Source of the DNA: Paenibacillus psychroresistens
Lineage (GTDB): Bacteria > Bacillota > Bacilli > Paenibacillales > NBRC-103111
Direction: 5' to 3'
DNA length: 64,000 bases
Assembly: GCF_009728935.1 (NCBI RefSeq)
Contig: NZ_CP034235.1
Coordinates: 2,146,001 to 2,210,000, forward strand
In this document: piece after piece, positions 28,257-37,849 of the stretch
Numbering within the stretch: the stretch's first letter is position 1
Layout of the letters: each line of letters begins with the position of its first letter
The notes under the pieces: model-generated
The model's database searches: none
The model's input: only the letters and a program-made list of their open reading frames with translations
Told to the model about the DNA's origin: nothing
Translations under genes and position numbers: made by a program

Positions 28257-29810
28257 ATGAACAAGAAGAAAATGCGTTGGATTCCTGCAAGCCTGGCTGT
28301 AATGATAATGTTTGTTCTCATTATGGGATGCAGCAAATCAAGTACTAATGAAGGTACGGATGTAAAAGCAACAGACGTTAAGGCGACAGCAGGTACCTCG
28401 GAGGAAATTCTTAAATTGCGTTATGTTATACCGGGTACGGCTCAGCCTAACCAAGATGAAGTAGTGAAGCTGGTTAATGATAAATTGAAAGCAGATGGAG
28501 TCAATGTTCAGCTTGAGCTTAAGTTTATTCCGTGGGATGCATGGGATCAAAAGTCTAACCTTATGCTAAGCACAGGCGAAGAATTTGAAATGCTTCATGT
28601 AATGGAGAACGGTGCTGTACCTGCCGCAGCTTATGTGGGGCGTGGAGCTCTCCAGCCGCTGGATGAATTAATTGACAAATATGGTCCTGTGTTAAAGGAA
28701 TTAATCCCTTCCTATGCTTGGGATGCAGCTAAAGTTAACGGGAAAATATATTCAGTACCTGCTCAGTGGCGTCTAGAAACGGCAAGCAGCGGAGAATTAG
28801 GAACATTAGGGATTCGTAAAGATCTATTGGATAAAGCAAACGTACAAGTACCTAAAACGGCGGATGAGTTTATTGCTGCTGCAGAAGCTATGCAAAAAGC
28901 TTCCGGAAAACAATCTTATATTCAAACTGAAATGGACGTTACCCCTGTTTTCTTACACCGCACTTATGATTCATGGCCATTCTATGTTGATTATCGTGAA
29001 CAAATTGCAAAAGTAGACCAAACTGGAAAAGTGAGCTCATGGTTAGAAAGCGATGAATTCAAACAGGATGCAAAAGTTTTCCGAGAGTTATATACGAAAA
29101 AACTGATTAATCCCGACATCTTGACGTTTAAGACGGAAGAGCGCAACAAGGCTATGGAATTAGGCGATTTTACTTTTACTACAAACGCTGCACTTTATGC
29201 GGCTGTAGGTATTAAAAAGAACAATCCAACAGCAGTAATAGAGGAAGGCTACCTAGCCCCTGAAAAATCACTGCTGCAATTTCTAGCATTTGGGAATACT
29301 AATGCTGTTCCCGTAACGGCTAAACACCCCGAAGCAGCTATCAAATTTTTGAATTGGCTCTACAGCAGTAAAGAAAATCATAATCTCTTCCTTTACGGAG
29401 CTGAAGGCAAGCAATATACAGCAGTGGGTGAGCGCAAGGCAGATTTCATTAAAGATAAGGATAACCAGCCCTACTATTTCCCATCCTGGATGATTGGCAA
29501 TGTCAAATTTATGCTTTTTGACAAAGACGTTCCGGATGCTTATTTGAAGGTTCAAACAGAAGCACCTGATATGAAAGTTGATTTATCCACAGTGATTGGT
29601 TTTCATCTTAATAGTGAACCCATAGCAGTAGAATATGCCAATGTTTTATCTGAAATTAAGTCAAAAATTATCCCGATTAAAATGGGTGTACAAGATTATG
29701 ACAAGTATTTTCCTGCCGCACTTGCAAGCTTGAAGGCAGCTGGTCTGGATAAGGTTATCGCTGAGTATGACAAGCAGTTTAAAGAATTTCAAGCAAGTAA
29801 AAAGAAGTAA
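28257..29810 (+). CDS. Extracellular solute-binding lipoprotein
   Basis: This is the capture protein of the 26.4-kb importer, 517 residues. Its signal peptide ends in lipobox LIMGC with the modified cysteine at residue 25, then a Ser/Thr-rich tether. The frame is open back to 28122 inside the permease gene, but the ATG at 28257 has GAGAGGGG upstream and begins the signal peptide. It has the two-lobed fold of YtcQ/LplA-type proteins, with DUF3502-like C-terminal residues (GFHLNSEPI). A small hairpin follows before the GH4 gene. Confidence 0.92.
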   Translation: MNKKKMRWIPASLAVMIMFVLIMGCSKSSTNEGTDVKATDVKATAGTSEEILKLRYVIPGTAQPNQDEVVKLVNDKLKADGVNVQLELKFIPWDAWDQKSNLMLSTGEEFEMLHVMENGAVPAAAYVGRGALQPLDELIDKYGPVLKELIPSYAWDAAKVNGKIYSVPAQWRLETASSGELGTLGIRKDLLDKANVQVPKTADEFIAAAEAMQKASGKQSYIQTEMDVTPVFLHRTYDSWPFYVDYREQIAKVDQTGKVSSWLESDEFKQDAKVFRELYTKKLINPDILTFKTEERNKAMELGDFTFTTNAALYAAVGIKKNNPTAVIEEGYLAPEKSLLQFLAFGNTNAVPVTAKHPEAAIKFLNWLYSSKENHNLFLYGAEGKQYTAVGERKADFIKDKDNQPYYFPSWMIGNVKFMLFDKDVPDAYLKVQTEAPDMKVDLSTVIGFHLNSEPIAVEYANVLSEIKSKIIPIKMGVQDYDKYFPAALASLKAAGLDKVIAEYDKQFKEFQASKKK

Positions 29811-29822
29811 TAAATATAGGGG

Positions 29823-29850
29823 AATCCGCGGTTTAGACTGCGGATTTTCT
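29823..29850 (+). terminator. Small hairpin after the binding-protein gene
   Basis: A 7-bp stem (AATCCGC with GCGGATT) and a 10-base loop are followed by TTTTCT. It is a modest intrinsic terminator or mRNA-stabilising hairpin between the lipoprotein gene and the GH4 gene. Confidence 0.6.
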
Positions 29851-29936
29851 AATATTTACTTGGACTGAAGAAATGCTGGAATTGGATGCGCTTGAGCTTG
29901 TATTTGAAAGTATAGATATGTATGGAGGTATTCAGA

Positions 29937-31250
29937 ATGAAATTTGTATTAATTGGCGGAGGAAGCTTCGTATTTGCTCCCACGGTATTGGAGGATATTA
30001 TTGTAAAGCACAAGCTGTCGAATGATGAATTGGTGCTAGTAGATCCCAATCTAGAAGCTGTAGAAGCAATGGCTGGAGCGGGAAAGCGGATAGCGAAGGA
30101 GTTGGGCGTTTCCGTTCAAATCAGTGCAGTGACGAATCGCAGAGAAGCTTTGTCCGGTGCGGATTATGTAATCGTGTCCGCTTCACCACAGGGTGCGCGG
30201 CGCTGGAGTATGGATTATGAAATTCTATCTGAACTCGGAATGGCAGATCAAGCGAGAGAATGTGGAGGTATAGGCGGAATGCTGAATGCTTTCCGCTCGA
30301 TTACACTTCTAATTGCTATCTGCAGGGACATGGAGGAGATGTGCCCGCATGCTATTATTTTAGATGTGACGAACCCGATGCCGCGGGTAGTGACGGCAAT
30401 CGATAGATTCACCTCCATTCGTTCTGCTGGATTCTGCAACATCGCCTATCAAGGACCTGAGAATTATGCGATCCTTCCCCAATTGGTTGGAAAAAAACCA
30501 GCTGAGGTAGAGATTGTAACAGCAGGTCTCAACCACTTTGCATGGTTGCTTTCTATGAAGGACAAGCTTACAGGTGAAGACCTGCTTCCCATTATTACTG
30601 CTTATATTCGAGAAGGGGACTTCTCCGCATTGGAGGAGGGCAAGCGTCGAGAGCTTATAGTCATGCGCCGCTGGCTGGAGGCTTATGGAGCGATTGCCGC
30701 GGGTGCGGTTGATCATCATGCTGAGTACTTGCCTGTGCAGGAGGACATTCATTACACAACGACGCCTCCTTATCATGGAACAGAGCAGGAACGGCAGAAA
30801 AGATTAGATGAGATTAAAGCGATTGCTGCAGGAGAGCGAGATTGGGCTGATCTGTTCAGCAACCGAAGCTGGGAGCATCCAGTCGATGTGGCGTTGGCTC
30901 TAAATAGTGGAGAGGTGAAGAGAATCGATATTCTCAATATTCGCAATTCAGGCGCTATTCCGCAGCTGCCGGAGGAACGAATTGTCGAGGTGCCTGTTTC
31001 CATCGCCAATGGCAAATGGACGCCAATCGCTGTGCCACCACTTCCGCAAGCGCTGGCGGAGCTATGTCGGACGATCTCCGATGTACATGAGTTGATCGCA
31101 GAGGCAGCCGTTAAGGGAGACGTTGCTCTAGCGCATCAAGCAGTTGAGCTTGATCCGGCTGTAACAGATAAAGCAACAGCCCATATTGCACTCGACCGAT
31201 TGTTGATACTTCATTCCGACATGCTTTTAGGCTTCATTAATGAATGCTAA
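29937..31250 (+). CDS. GH4 family NAD- and Mn-dependent glycosidase (possibly alpha-galacturonidase-like)
   Basis: This 437-residue cytoplasmic enzyme of family 4 cleaves glycosides by an oxidation-elimination route using NAD and a divalent metal. The dinucleotide-binding GGGS lies at residues 7-10. DVTNPMPRV follows the nucleotide fold. The metal ligands expected in the family are C167 (GFCN) and H200 (GLNHFAWL). VDHHAEYLP is the conserved C-terminal-half motif. The start at 29937 has GGAGG 8 bases upstream, better than the ATG at 29922. Family 4 covers alpha-galactosidases, phospho-glucosidases and alpha-galacturonidase. The Bacillus subtilis lplABCD operon likewise couples such an importer with a GH4 alpha-galacturonidase, so galacturonide is a reasonable guess. 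Confidence 0.85.
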   Translation: MKFVLIGGGSFVFAPTVLEDIIVKHKLSNDELVLVDPNLEAVEAMAGAGKRIAKELGVSVQISAVTNRREALSGADYVIVSASPQGARRWSMDYEILSELGMADQARECGGIGGMLNAFRSITLLIAICRDMEEMCPHAIILDVTNPMPRVVTAIDRFTSIRSAGFCNIAYQGPENYAILPQLVGKKPAEVEIVTAGLNHFAWLLSMKDKLTGEDLLPIITAYIREGDFSALEEGKRRELIVMRRWLEAYGAIAAGAVDHHAEYLPVQEDIHYTTTPPYHGTEQERQKRLDEIKAIAAGERDWADLFSNRSWEHPVDVALALNSGEVKRIDILNIRNSGAIPQLPEERIVEVPVSIANGKWTPIAVPPLPQALAELCRTISDVHELIAEAAVKGDVALAHQAVELDPAVTDKATAHIALDRLLILHSDMLLGFINEC

Positions 31251-32030
31251 TGAAGAACCTCCAAAGGAAGATAACACCATAGTCCTTTGTCTATAGAAAC
31301 ACCGCGATCAGTGAATGCTCTTTCTATGCCATCAGTACGATCATTAATTGCTGTATTCGTATTCTCGGGTGATAGGACTGAAATATGATGATGCCCTTTA
31401 TCCAAGAGATAGGAAATAGTTTTATAGACGCCATTAAAATTATCTGAAGTTATACGGTATGTATCCATATTTTTAAGATAACGATCAATAAAGATAACGA
31501 TCAATAAAGATAACAGGAAATTTATCTAAGATCAACCTGAGCAGCGATTCATTATATTTTTCAATCTCAGTTGGAAAAATGATTATTCCTTTTACTCCTG
31601 CTTCAACTAATTGCTTTATCGCATTGGATTCTTCAATAGAAGACTCGCGTGTATTATGGAGGATAAGCTGATAGCCTGCTTCTTTACAGTAATATTCGAT
31701 ATATTCCAAAAGCTTTAAAATCACATTGCTTCCCATTGAAGGGATGATAAAGCCAATAAGATTAGGACCCGTAATTGGTTTTTCTAAATTATTGGCGTTA
31801 ACCTAAGCTGAAGGGTTATTTAATACAAACGTACCTTTCCCTTGAATGCGAACTACTAAGCCCTCGTCAGCAAGTTCGGTAAGAGCATTCTTTACCGTCA
31901 TCTTGCTAACATTAAATTGTTCCATAAATTCCTGTTCGGAGGGAACCCGATCATTAGGTCGAAGCTCAGCCGATTCAATCTTTTCGCGAATAATTTGTTG
32001 AATTTGCTTATAAAGGGGGAGTTTTCCCAT
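31247..32030 (-). pseudogene. GntR/LacI-type (AraR-like) sugar repressor, inactivated
   Basis: From ATG at 32030 there is a GntR winged helix of about 70 residues (PLYKQIQQIIREKI, VPSEQEFMEQFNVSKMTVKNAL, GKGTFVL). An in-frame TAG at 31803-31805 interrupts it. The same frame continues with a LacI-type ligand domain (GPNLIGFIIPSMGSNV, ESNAIKQLVEAGVKGIIIFP, FPVIFIDRYL). A 16-bp tandem duplication at 31477 then shifts the frame, after which ISYLLDKGHHHISVLSP is readable. The end of the ligand domain is missing, cut at the 3' end of the GH4 gene. AraR-type repressors normally bind arabinose and block arabinan genes; its loss would relieve such repression. The neighbouring arabinanase-like gene upstream makes this a fitting target, by inference. 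Confidence 0.85.
31477..31514. repeat. 16-bp tandem duplication causing a frameshift
   Basis: GATAACGATCAATAAA occurs twice without a gap (31477-31492 and 31493-31508), followed by the first six bases of a third copy. Removing one unit joins FPVIFIDRYL to KNMDTYRITSDN in one frame, the expected LacI-domain sequence. Confidence 0.93.
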
Positions 32031-32181
32031 AGAGACAGCCTCAATTCCTAGAAAAAGTCGGAGAAGATAGCGAGCAGATTGGTATAGTCTTTCAGGCGAG
32101 GTAAGGCAGCCATCCGTAGTTAAAAGCAGAGGAAACCTAGTGGTTGCCTCTGCTTCGTAAGAAAGGATTTTAGAAATTAGG

Positions 32182-33672
32182 CTAGTTTTGTGGTACCATC
32201 GTCCAGAATTGATTGAAGTTGGATGAAAGACCCCACATTTGCATAAGTGCTCCATTAGAATTAAGTCCTCCAGTATCTACTGCTAAACCGTTTGAACGAT
32301 TGATCAGCTTGAGGTAGTAATCACTGGTAAAGTCCATCCGCCACTGCTGGTTGTAGCTGCTGGAATTGCTCATTTGACCTACAGTTTGACCGTTAACCGT
32401 ATGATTTAAGGTGTCCAAATTTCTTGCACCCGTCACGCTTCGCAGCTTTAGATAACCTTCGGGGAGCTTTTGCACTTCCCACACCAGATTGTTGGATGCT
32501 ACATTCGTCCATTGAGCAACGGCAGTACCATCTGTTGTAGAACCTGTGTTATCAAGGGCCTTGCCTGTAACCCGATTAATAAATTTAGCTAATGTTCCGC
32601 CTGCATCCATGTCGGCATATTTCATGTCATTGCCTACACTTGACATAATAAACAGGCGCCCATTATCAAGCGGCAGCAAGCCTCGGCTATAGCTGGTTGC
32701 AATTGGACTTGCAATTTCTGTCCAGGCTCCAGTTCCGTTTGCGCTATTCACGAATAGGTTATCGTGTTCAAGCATGGAAACGACTATTTTGCCATTAGGC
32801 ATGGTCACTACATAAGGTGTACCACCTCCAGCACCAAGGTACGTGCCCTGATTCGAAGGATTCCAGACCTCGGGATTATCTGAGATTTGATAGTAGATTG
32901 GCCAGCCGCTTAAAGGCGCCATTTCATAAGTCATAATATATTTTCCGTTGGCCATTCTGGCAATCGTAGCCATACCCGGACGATACCATTGCGTTGACAA
33001 TGCGACATCATTCACAACCGAACCCCAAGTGGTGCCATTGGTTGAAGTTTGGTGAACAAGCTTTTGAGCATAGGTTGGATCGCGTTCATCGGAGTAATAA
33101 CAAATCAGTTTGTTGTTGGCCACCATAAGGAAGGGCTCCCAAATTGGGTCATGGAGACTGTCAGGATTAGCATCCCCACCGACTGCAATGTGACTTACGA
33201 AGGTCCATGTCCTTCCCAGATCGTTGCTCTTATAGAGTTCGATTCGGGTTGCGGTATAATCTCCAGGAATGGAGTTTCCAGCAACGAGGAGTGTTCCAGC
33301 AGGCATGGTGCCTATGGCTTGCGGCAGCTCATAAATATGTGGCTGGTATCTCATCCCCCAACCATTCTGTGTATCGCTTACTTGACCTACCTGTGTCCAG
33401 CTTGAGCCATTATTGGTGCTTTCAAAAACTTTGAAAGTGGGTGTAGTGGCTACATTATGATCGAATATGGCATACATTTTTCCATTATTTGCACCACTAT
33501 AATGCAACTGTGCGGCTCGCCCATAACCTGGAGCTGGGTTCGTACCCGTGTACATAGTTGAGGGTCCATAAGCGCTGGCGATTGGTGTCACTATCAAACA
33601 TGAAATTGTCATTGCAAACATTAGTAGAAACAGTAGTAATTTTTTCGAGCTATTTTTAACGATTTTATTCAT
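32182..33672 (-). CDS. Secreted GH93-like exo-arabinanase with C-terminal ricin-type lectin domain
   Basis: The 496-residue protein has a clear signal peptide with likely cleavage after ASA at residue 34. A family-93-like propeller follows, with KVFESTNNGSSW, RYQPHIYELPQAIG, IWEPFLMVANNKLICYYSDER and WYRPGMATIARM. From about residue 365 a beta-trefoil lectin domain follows, with three repeats carrying Q-x-W-like motifs (AQWTN, QQWRM, QFWTM). The start at 33672 is preferred because GAGAGGCGG lies between it and the upstream ATG at 33690. It is probably exported to bite arabinose chains on plant polysaccharide. It is a paralogue of the cytoplasmic 8034-9557 protein. It is the only clearly secreted enzyme in the window. 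Confidence 0.82.
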   Translation of the reverse strand: MNKIVKNSSKKLLLFLLMFAMTISCLIVTPIASAYGPSTMYTGTNPAPGYGRAAQLHYSGANNGKMYAIFDHNVATTPTFKVFESTNNGSSWTQVGQVSDTQNGWGMRYQPHIYELPQAIGTMPAGTLLVAGNSIPGDYTATRIELYKSNDLGRTWTFVSHIAVGGDANPDSLHDPIWEPFLMVANNKLICYYSDERDPTYAQKLVHQTSTNGTTWGSVVNDVALSTQWYRPGMATIARMANGKYIMTYEMAPLSGWPIYYQISDNPEVWNPSNQGTYLGAGGGTPYVVTMPNGKIVVSMLEHDNLFVNSANGTGAWTEIASPIATSYSRGLLPLDNGRLFIMSSVGNDMKYADMDAGGTLAKFINRVTGKALDNTGSTTDGTAVAQWTNVASNNLVWEVQKLPEGYLKLRSVTGARNLDTLNHTVNGQTVGQMSNSSSYNQQWRMDFTSDYYLKLINRSNGLAVDTGGLNSNGALMQMWGLSSNFNQFWTMVPQN

Positions 33673-34118
33673 AAATTTACCGCCTCTCATTTTTTGGGGA
33701 TTAATTACTTCGATGCCAATGATAAATTACAAGTTCATCATGATGTCATTTAAATAGATTCTAAGGACTTTTCACCTCCATGTGAGAACAGTGTTAGATG
33801 CAAAGTTACCTTCAGCATCCTTCAGCTAGCTGGTTATCTTTGTGCAAATTTAGTGTAACTCTGAAATAGAGGGCAAGATACTTTAAAAAATACCGAATAC
33901 TTTGAAAATCCATTTTATATTCAGTAAATAATTTTATCATCATAGACACGTCTAAATAGGAACAGGACAGAAGAATGGTTCACATTCTTCTGTCCTGTTC
34001 CATTTTTTAAATTCTAAGAAAGTATAAGTTTTTTTACTTATACTGATCTTAGAATTCCGGACAAACGCACCGTTTTTATTAAAAGTAGAGCGGGTGGAAC
34101 TGTTTATCCTTGAGCGAT
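33673..34118. other. Intergenic region between the GH93-like and GH106 genes
   Basis: No gene is seen in 446 bases. It contains the upstream control region of the GH93-like gene, including a pair of ATACTTT direct repeats at 33878-33884 and 33897-33903, 19 bases apart. It also holds the plus-oriented terminator at 33959-34008 and a second hairpin at 34010-34056 (AATTCTAAGA with TCTTAGAATT and an inner GTATAAGT pair). Confidence 0.6.
33959..34008 (+). terminator. Very strong intrinsic terminator on the plus strand
   Basis: A perfect 19-bp stem (GGAACAGGACAGAAGAATG and its reverse complement) with a 5-base loop is followed by ATTTTTT. The T-run is on the plus strand, although both flanking genes are on the minus strand. 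No plus-strand gene is seen upstream within 250 bases. Confidence 0.85.
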
Positions 34119-37100
34119 TTAGTTAATTTCAATAACTACGGGTCCAAGCAACCCAGAGGTTAAGTCCCCACGAAAGCGTGTCGGGATCGTTGTGTAGTGA
34201 TTGGCTAGTGTATTATAAACAAGAATCTCAATTAGGTTCTGACCTGTTTGGAGGTAAGTCCCTATATCCAATTTCCATGGTGGAGCAACTAAAGTACCTA
34301 TGTGATTTCCGTTTATGCGAATTTCTGCAGTAGAAATCACTTTGCCAAGATCGAGTAGAACCTTAGATTCTACTGGAGATTGAAGTTGATCCCATATATA
34401 GGAGGTTCTATAGATCACTCCACCTGAATAGCTGTATAAACCATCTATCTTTGACCAATCACCAGGTTTAATTAAACCTGTCGAACAAGTGAAGCGAATC
34501 GGTTGAGGTATTGCTGCTCCAGCAAAGTGGGTACTATTGTATCGAATTCTTAAGGCGATTAATTCTGAATACTCAAGCTTCTCAGAGGTTGTAATTGTAT
34601 AAGTTAGTGAACCATCGAGGTTTTTCTTAGAGCTCTCAGCAGAAAGTTTAATGCCATTAGCCCAAGCTTCAACATCGCCATAAGCTGTAATCTCCATGGC
34701 TTGAAGTCCTGGAGGAGCCGTGAAACGATACCAGCCAGCAGCGAAGTGTTCATTTAAACGTACATTATAAGGAAATAGGCCAGGCTTTTTATACCAGCTC
34801 ATAGCTAGAGGATAGGCTTGCTGCCAATCTAATGGGGTATCCAAAGCTTCGAATACTACAGAGCTGCGACCTGGATTATCGTATCGCAGCAGTACATGAT
34901 TATTCCTAGCTTCAATAGATACGATAGTTTCGACTAGCTCCATTTTAGAACTATTAAGCCAGATACTAGCTGGCAAATTTCCATCCATCCTCATGTTCGC
35001 TTTTGTTTCACCTTCAGCATCAAAAGTGGACCATAAATAATAAACATCTCCAGCAGTTTCTGAGGAATATACCGTTTCGGTTTGATCAACATTTGCTTTG
35101 CCTAAAGCAAAGAACTGATCCGTTACTTTGCCTTTTAAACCATGATAGCCTTGATGGCCAGGATCGCCTTCAACACCATATCGCATTGAGAATTCATAGG
35201 TCTGCCAAGGAAAGGCATGCCCGCCAATCATCACAGAATCTCCTGGTTTAATGGTTAGCAGAGTGGATAATTGACTTTCGACTTTATTCGTAATGGAGTC
35301 CTTAGGTATCGGACCCAGCTTCCAGAAATACGGTCCATAGCCGCTGGTTGCATTTTGCCATTCAGAGTCATTGAATCCACTGTTTTCCCATCCAGGATTA
35401 GCTGTTGTTTCTAAGGCAAATCTAAAGCTTGAAGCTTCCGCACCAATTATCTCCTCTGCTGCAGGCAGCCGGAAATCGCCAAACTGATTGTTTAATGTGG
35501 GCTGTAATTCAAATTCCCATTCATGGTTCAATTCATCTCGTTTTTTGCTTGAAGTATTCGTAGACAATGAGAGAGTTGGCTGTAATTGAGTTCCTTCTGT
35601 GAGTTCATCTCGCTTCTGAAAGACAATTAAATGTGCGGCCTCGCTATCCAATGGCAGCAAGATGGTTGTCCCCTCGGATGTCACGTTGTAAGCCTGGATT
35701 TCTGTAACAGCGCCAGTCCATGGATCCCAAAGCTCAATGGAGCCATGACAACGGAAAAAGCACTTCGTGCCTTTTGGTGCTCCATGGACCATATATAGAT
35801 CACGGCTGCCAATTTTTCGATGCATTATATAAGGAAACTCATTCTCAGGCAGTACGTCCAGACAAACAAAGTCCCGAGGGAAAGAATTAGTAATAAGCTG
35901 AGTAACTTCTGCAAATGTAATAGCAAAAATTGCTTTTCCACCTATCTGATTCTCATTCATAAAAAACTGATTTAATTCAGCGGCTTTACTGGCGGTCATG
36001 CCAAACAGTTCAAAAACCTTTTGATCTAGCTCAGGATCAGCTAAACCAGCATTTTCACTAGCAATGGGAAGAAAGCCAAGCGCAATTACAATACCGCCAG
36101 CATTATAGAATTCTAAAGCTTTTAATAAGGTAGAATATCGCAAGGTACGCATGGCAGGTAAAATTAATACTCGGTAAGCTTCTCCCGACACCCGCAATTC
36201 TTGATCCTTCACTTCTGCCCGATCCAAGGATTCGAAATCCATATAATCAAAATCAATGCCATGTTGATATAAATGTTCACCTATTGCAAAGGAAGTTTTA
36301 ACAGCTGCTTCTCCATCAATCCCTGCTTCCACACTTGCAACTGGATAGAGGATTGCTACATCACATGCATGTGTACCCTGGCTTAATAAGTAGCTTAGAC
36401 GTTCTGAGCAGGCGAGAAAAGACTCCATATGCGGCCAGTAAGGCATGCGAAAATGGTTGCACGGAGGAGCCCATTCCCACCAGCCGCCAAGCGTTGTATA
36501 GTATAGACCATGCAAGGAAAGCAAATTATGTCCAGTTGCAAAATTGCGAAAGGTTGCTTCCGTAAGCTGCGCAGTATTAGTGCTCCAGCCGCTGCTGTGA
36601 TAACCTTCGAGCCAAGTACGGGGGCGGTTGTATAAATGGGCGATGGAGCTGGCGACTTTATTCTTAACTAAATCGCATTCCAATCTAGGCTGATCGCAGC
36701 CAGGACCCTGATTCCAGCGCTGGGTGCGGAAGTAATCACCAAATTCGACTAGATCCGTGCCTCTGCCGCCATGGTCGCAGCCATAAATCATCCCGCGTTC
36801 TTGATGCCATGAATAAACGGGAATGAAATAATGTTCCTCCGAAAGAGCTACCAATACATCCTTATAATCTAACCTGACTTTAGTTGTACGTGGTCCGATA
36901 TCCGTAAACAAAGCAGCTAGCTCTGGTAATAGGTCATAACCCTTTCGTTGCATGAATTCTTCATGGAATGTATTATTCCATAAAAGTCCGCGAATCCCAA
37001 AATCCAATTCATCGGAAAAGAAGAAGCCTAATTTAGCATTTGGAATTCCAGATAGCCGATCTTCAAAACGCTGAAAAAAGTGCTCAATAACCTTAGCTCC

Positions 37101-37763
37101 CGCATTTGGGTGCATAGGATCTAAGGAACGAGTATTCACCTCGCTGTAAACGGCTACAATTCGCCAATTCCCTTCAGGTAAAAAAACACTTATTATATTA
37201 TCTTGCTTGCTGCCGATTAAATCGATCGCTGTAATGGGCTCAAGCTGATTTTCATTGATTTTGTAGGCTGTAATACTCAAGGTTTTCGACGGTAATGGCA
37301 ATGTACAGTTTAATAAACCCACTATATTGTTCCATTCCATATGTTTAAGATTCGTACCAACCATGCTTGGATCAAGCGACAAAATTTCATCTGTATACCA
37401 GCCTTGTCCTGGTGAGCATAATGTATAATCACTTAGACTAACCGTGATACCGCGTTCTCCACATTTTTCTGCAAACCAGCCAAATAACTCCCACCAATCC
37501 TCTGAGAATAACGGCGGATCACTTGGATAAGAGTACCCATATGAATCGCCGCCTTCATCACTATGGGCATAATTAACTTGTAATCCGGTAATATGGTGAT
37601 CCTTTAATTGTTCAAGCTGCCATAATAATCTTTCCTTCGTAAGTTTTTCACCAATCCACCAATAAAAAGCGACCTCTCCATATCCTTTAGGAGGATTAAG
37701 GAAGCCTGGATAAACATCGAGATCTAAAGCTCTGCTAGGAAATCCAATAGGGTTATCTGTCAT
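34119..37763 (-). CDS. GH106-type alpha-L-rhamnosidase
   Basis: The 1214-residue protein matches the large family 106 rhamnosidase layout. It has an N-terminal barrel region (FLNPPKGYGEVAFYWWIGEKLT, CSPGQGWYTDEI, FFSDELDFGI, TWLEGYHSSGWST, GGWWEWAPPCNHF). A flavodoxin-like domain near residues 480-600 follows (HACDVAILYPVASVEAG, RVLILPAMRTLR), and C-terminal jelly-roll domains end in a carbohydrate-binding fold (GKVISTAEIRINGNHIGTL). There is no signal peptide. ATG at 37763 is chosen because AAGGAGAC lies 10 bases upstream; the frame extends to 37835 without a ribosome site. It stands alone on the minus strand, divergent from an AraC regulator, with the duplicated control element between them. 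Confidence 0.85.
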   Translation of the reverse strand: MTDNPIGFPSRALDLDVYPGFLNPPKGYGEVAFYWWIGEKLTKERLLWQLEQLKDHHITGLQVNYAHSDEGGDSYGYSYPSDPPLFSEDWWELFGWFAEKCGERGITVSLSDYTLCSPGQGWYTDEILSLDPSMVGTNLKHMEWNNIVGLLNCTLPLPSKTLSITAYKINENQLEPITAIDLIGSKQDNIISVFLPEGNWRIVAVYSEVNTRSLDPMHPNAGAKVIEHFFQRFEDRLSGIPNAKLGFFFSDELDFGIRGLLWNNTFHEEFMQRKGYDLLPELAALFTDIGPRTTKVRLDYKDVLVALSEEHYFIPVYSWHQERGMIYGCDHGGRGTDLVEFGDYFRTQRWNQGPGCDQPRLECDLVKNKVASSIAHLYNRPRTWLEGYHSSGWSTNTAQLTEATFRNFATGHNLLSLHGLYYTTLGGWWEWAPPCNHFRMPYWPHMESFLACSERLSYLLSQGTHACDVAILYPVASVEAGIDGEAAVKTSFAIGEHLYQHGIDFDYMDFESLDRAEVKDQELRVSGEAYRVLILPAMRTLRYSTLLKALEFYNAGGIVIALGFLPIASENAGLADPELDQKVFELFGMTASKAAELNQFFMNENQIGGKAIFAITFAEVTQLITNSFPRDFVCLDVLPENEFPYIMHRKIGSRDLYMVHGAPKGTKCFFRCHGSIELWDPWTGAVTEIQAYNVTSEGTTILLPLDSEAAHLIVFQKRDELTEGTQLQPTLSLSTNTSSKKRDELNHEWEFELQPTLNNQFGDFRLPAAEEIIGAEASSFRFALETTANPGWENSGFNDSEWQNATSGYGPYFWKLGPIPKDSITNKVESQLSTLLTIKPGDSVMIGGHAFPWQTYEFSMRYGVEGDPGHQGYHGLKGKVTDQFFALGKANVDQTETVYSSETAGDVYYLWSTFDAEGETKANMRMDGNLPASIWLNSSKMELVETIVSIEARNNHVLLRYDNPGRSSVVFEALDTPLDWQQAYPLAMSWYKKPGLFPYNVRLNEHFAAGWYRFTAPPGLQAMEITAYGDVEAWANGIKLSAESSKKNLDGSLTYTITTSEKLEYSELIALRIRYNSTHFAGAAIPQPIRFTCSTGLIKPGDWSKIDGLYSYSGGVIYRTSYIWDQLQSPVESKVLLDLGKVISTAEIRINGNHIGTLVAPPWKLDIGTYLQTGQNLIEILVYNTLANHYTTIPTRFRGDLTSGLLGPVVIEIN

Positions 37764-37849
37764 TATGAATAGTCTCCTTAAAGCTTGCGGAAGCAAGCAA
37801 TCATTGTATGCATGATAAATCCTTGTAAAATGCATCTCTCTATAAAAGC

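Noticed and set aside
30360..30776. 138-codon minus-strand frame inside the GH4 gene
   Set aside because: It is antisense to a clearly coding, motif-rich gene and lacks family resemblance.
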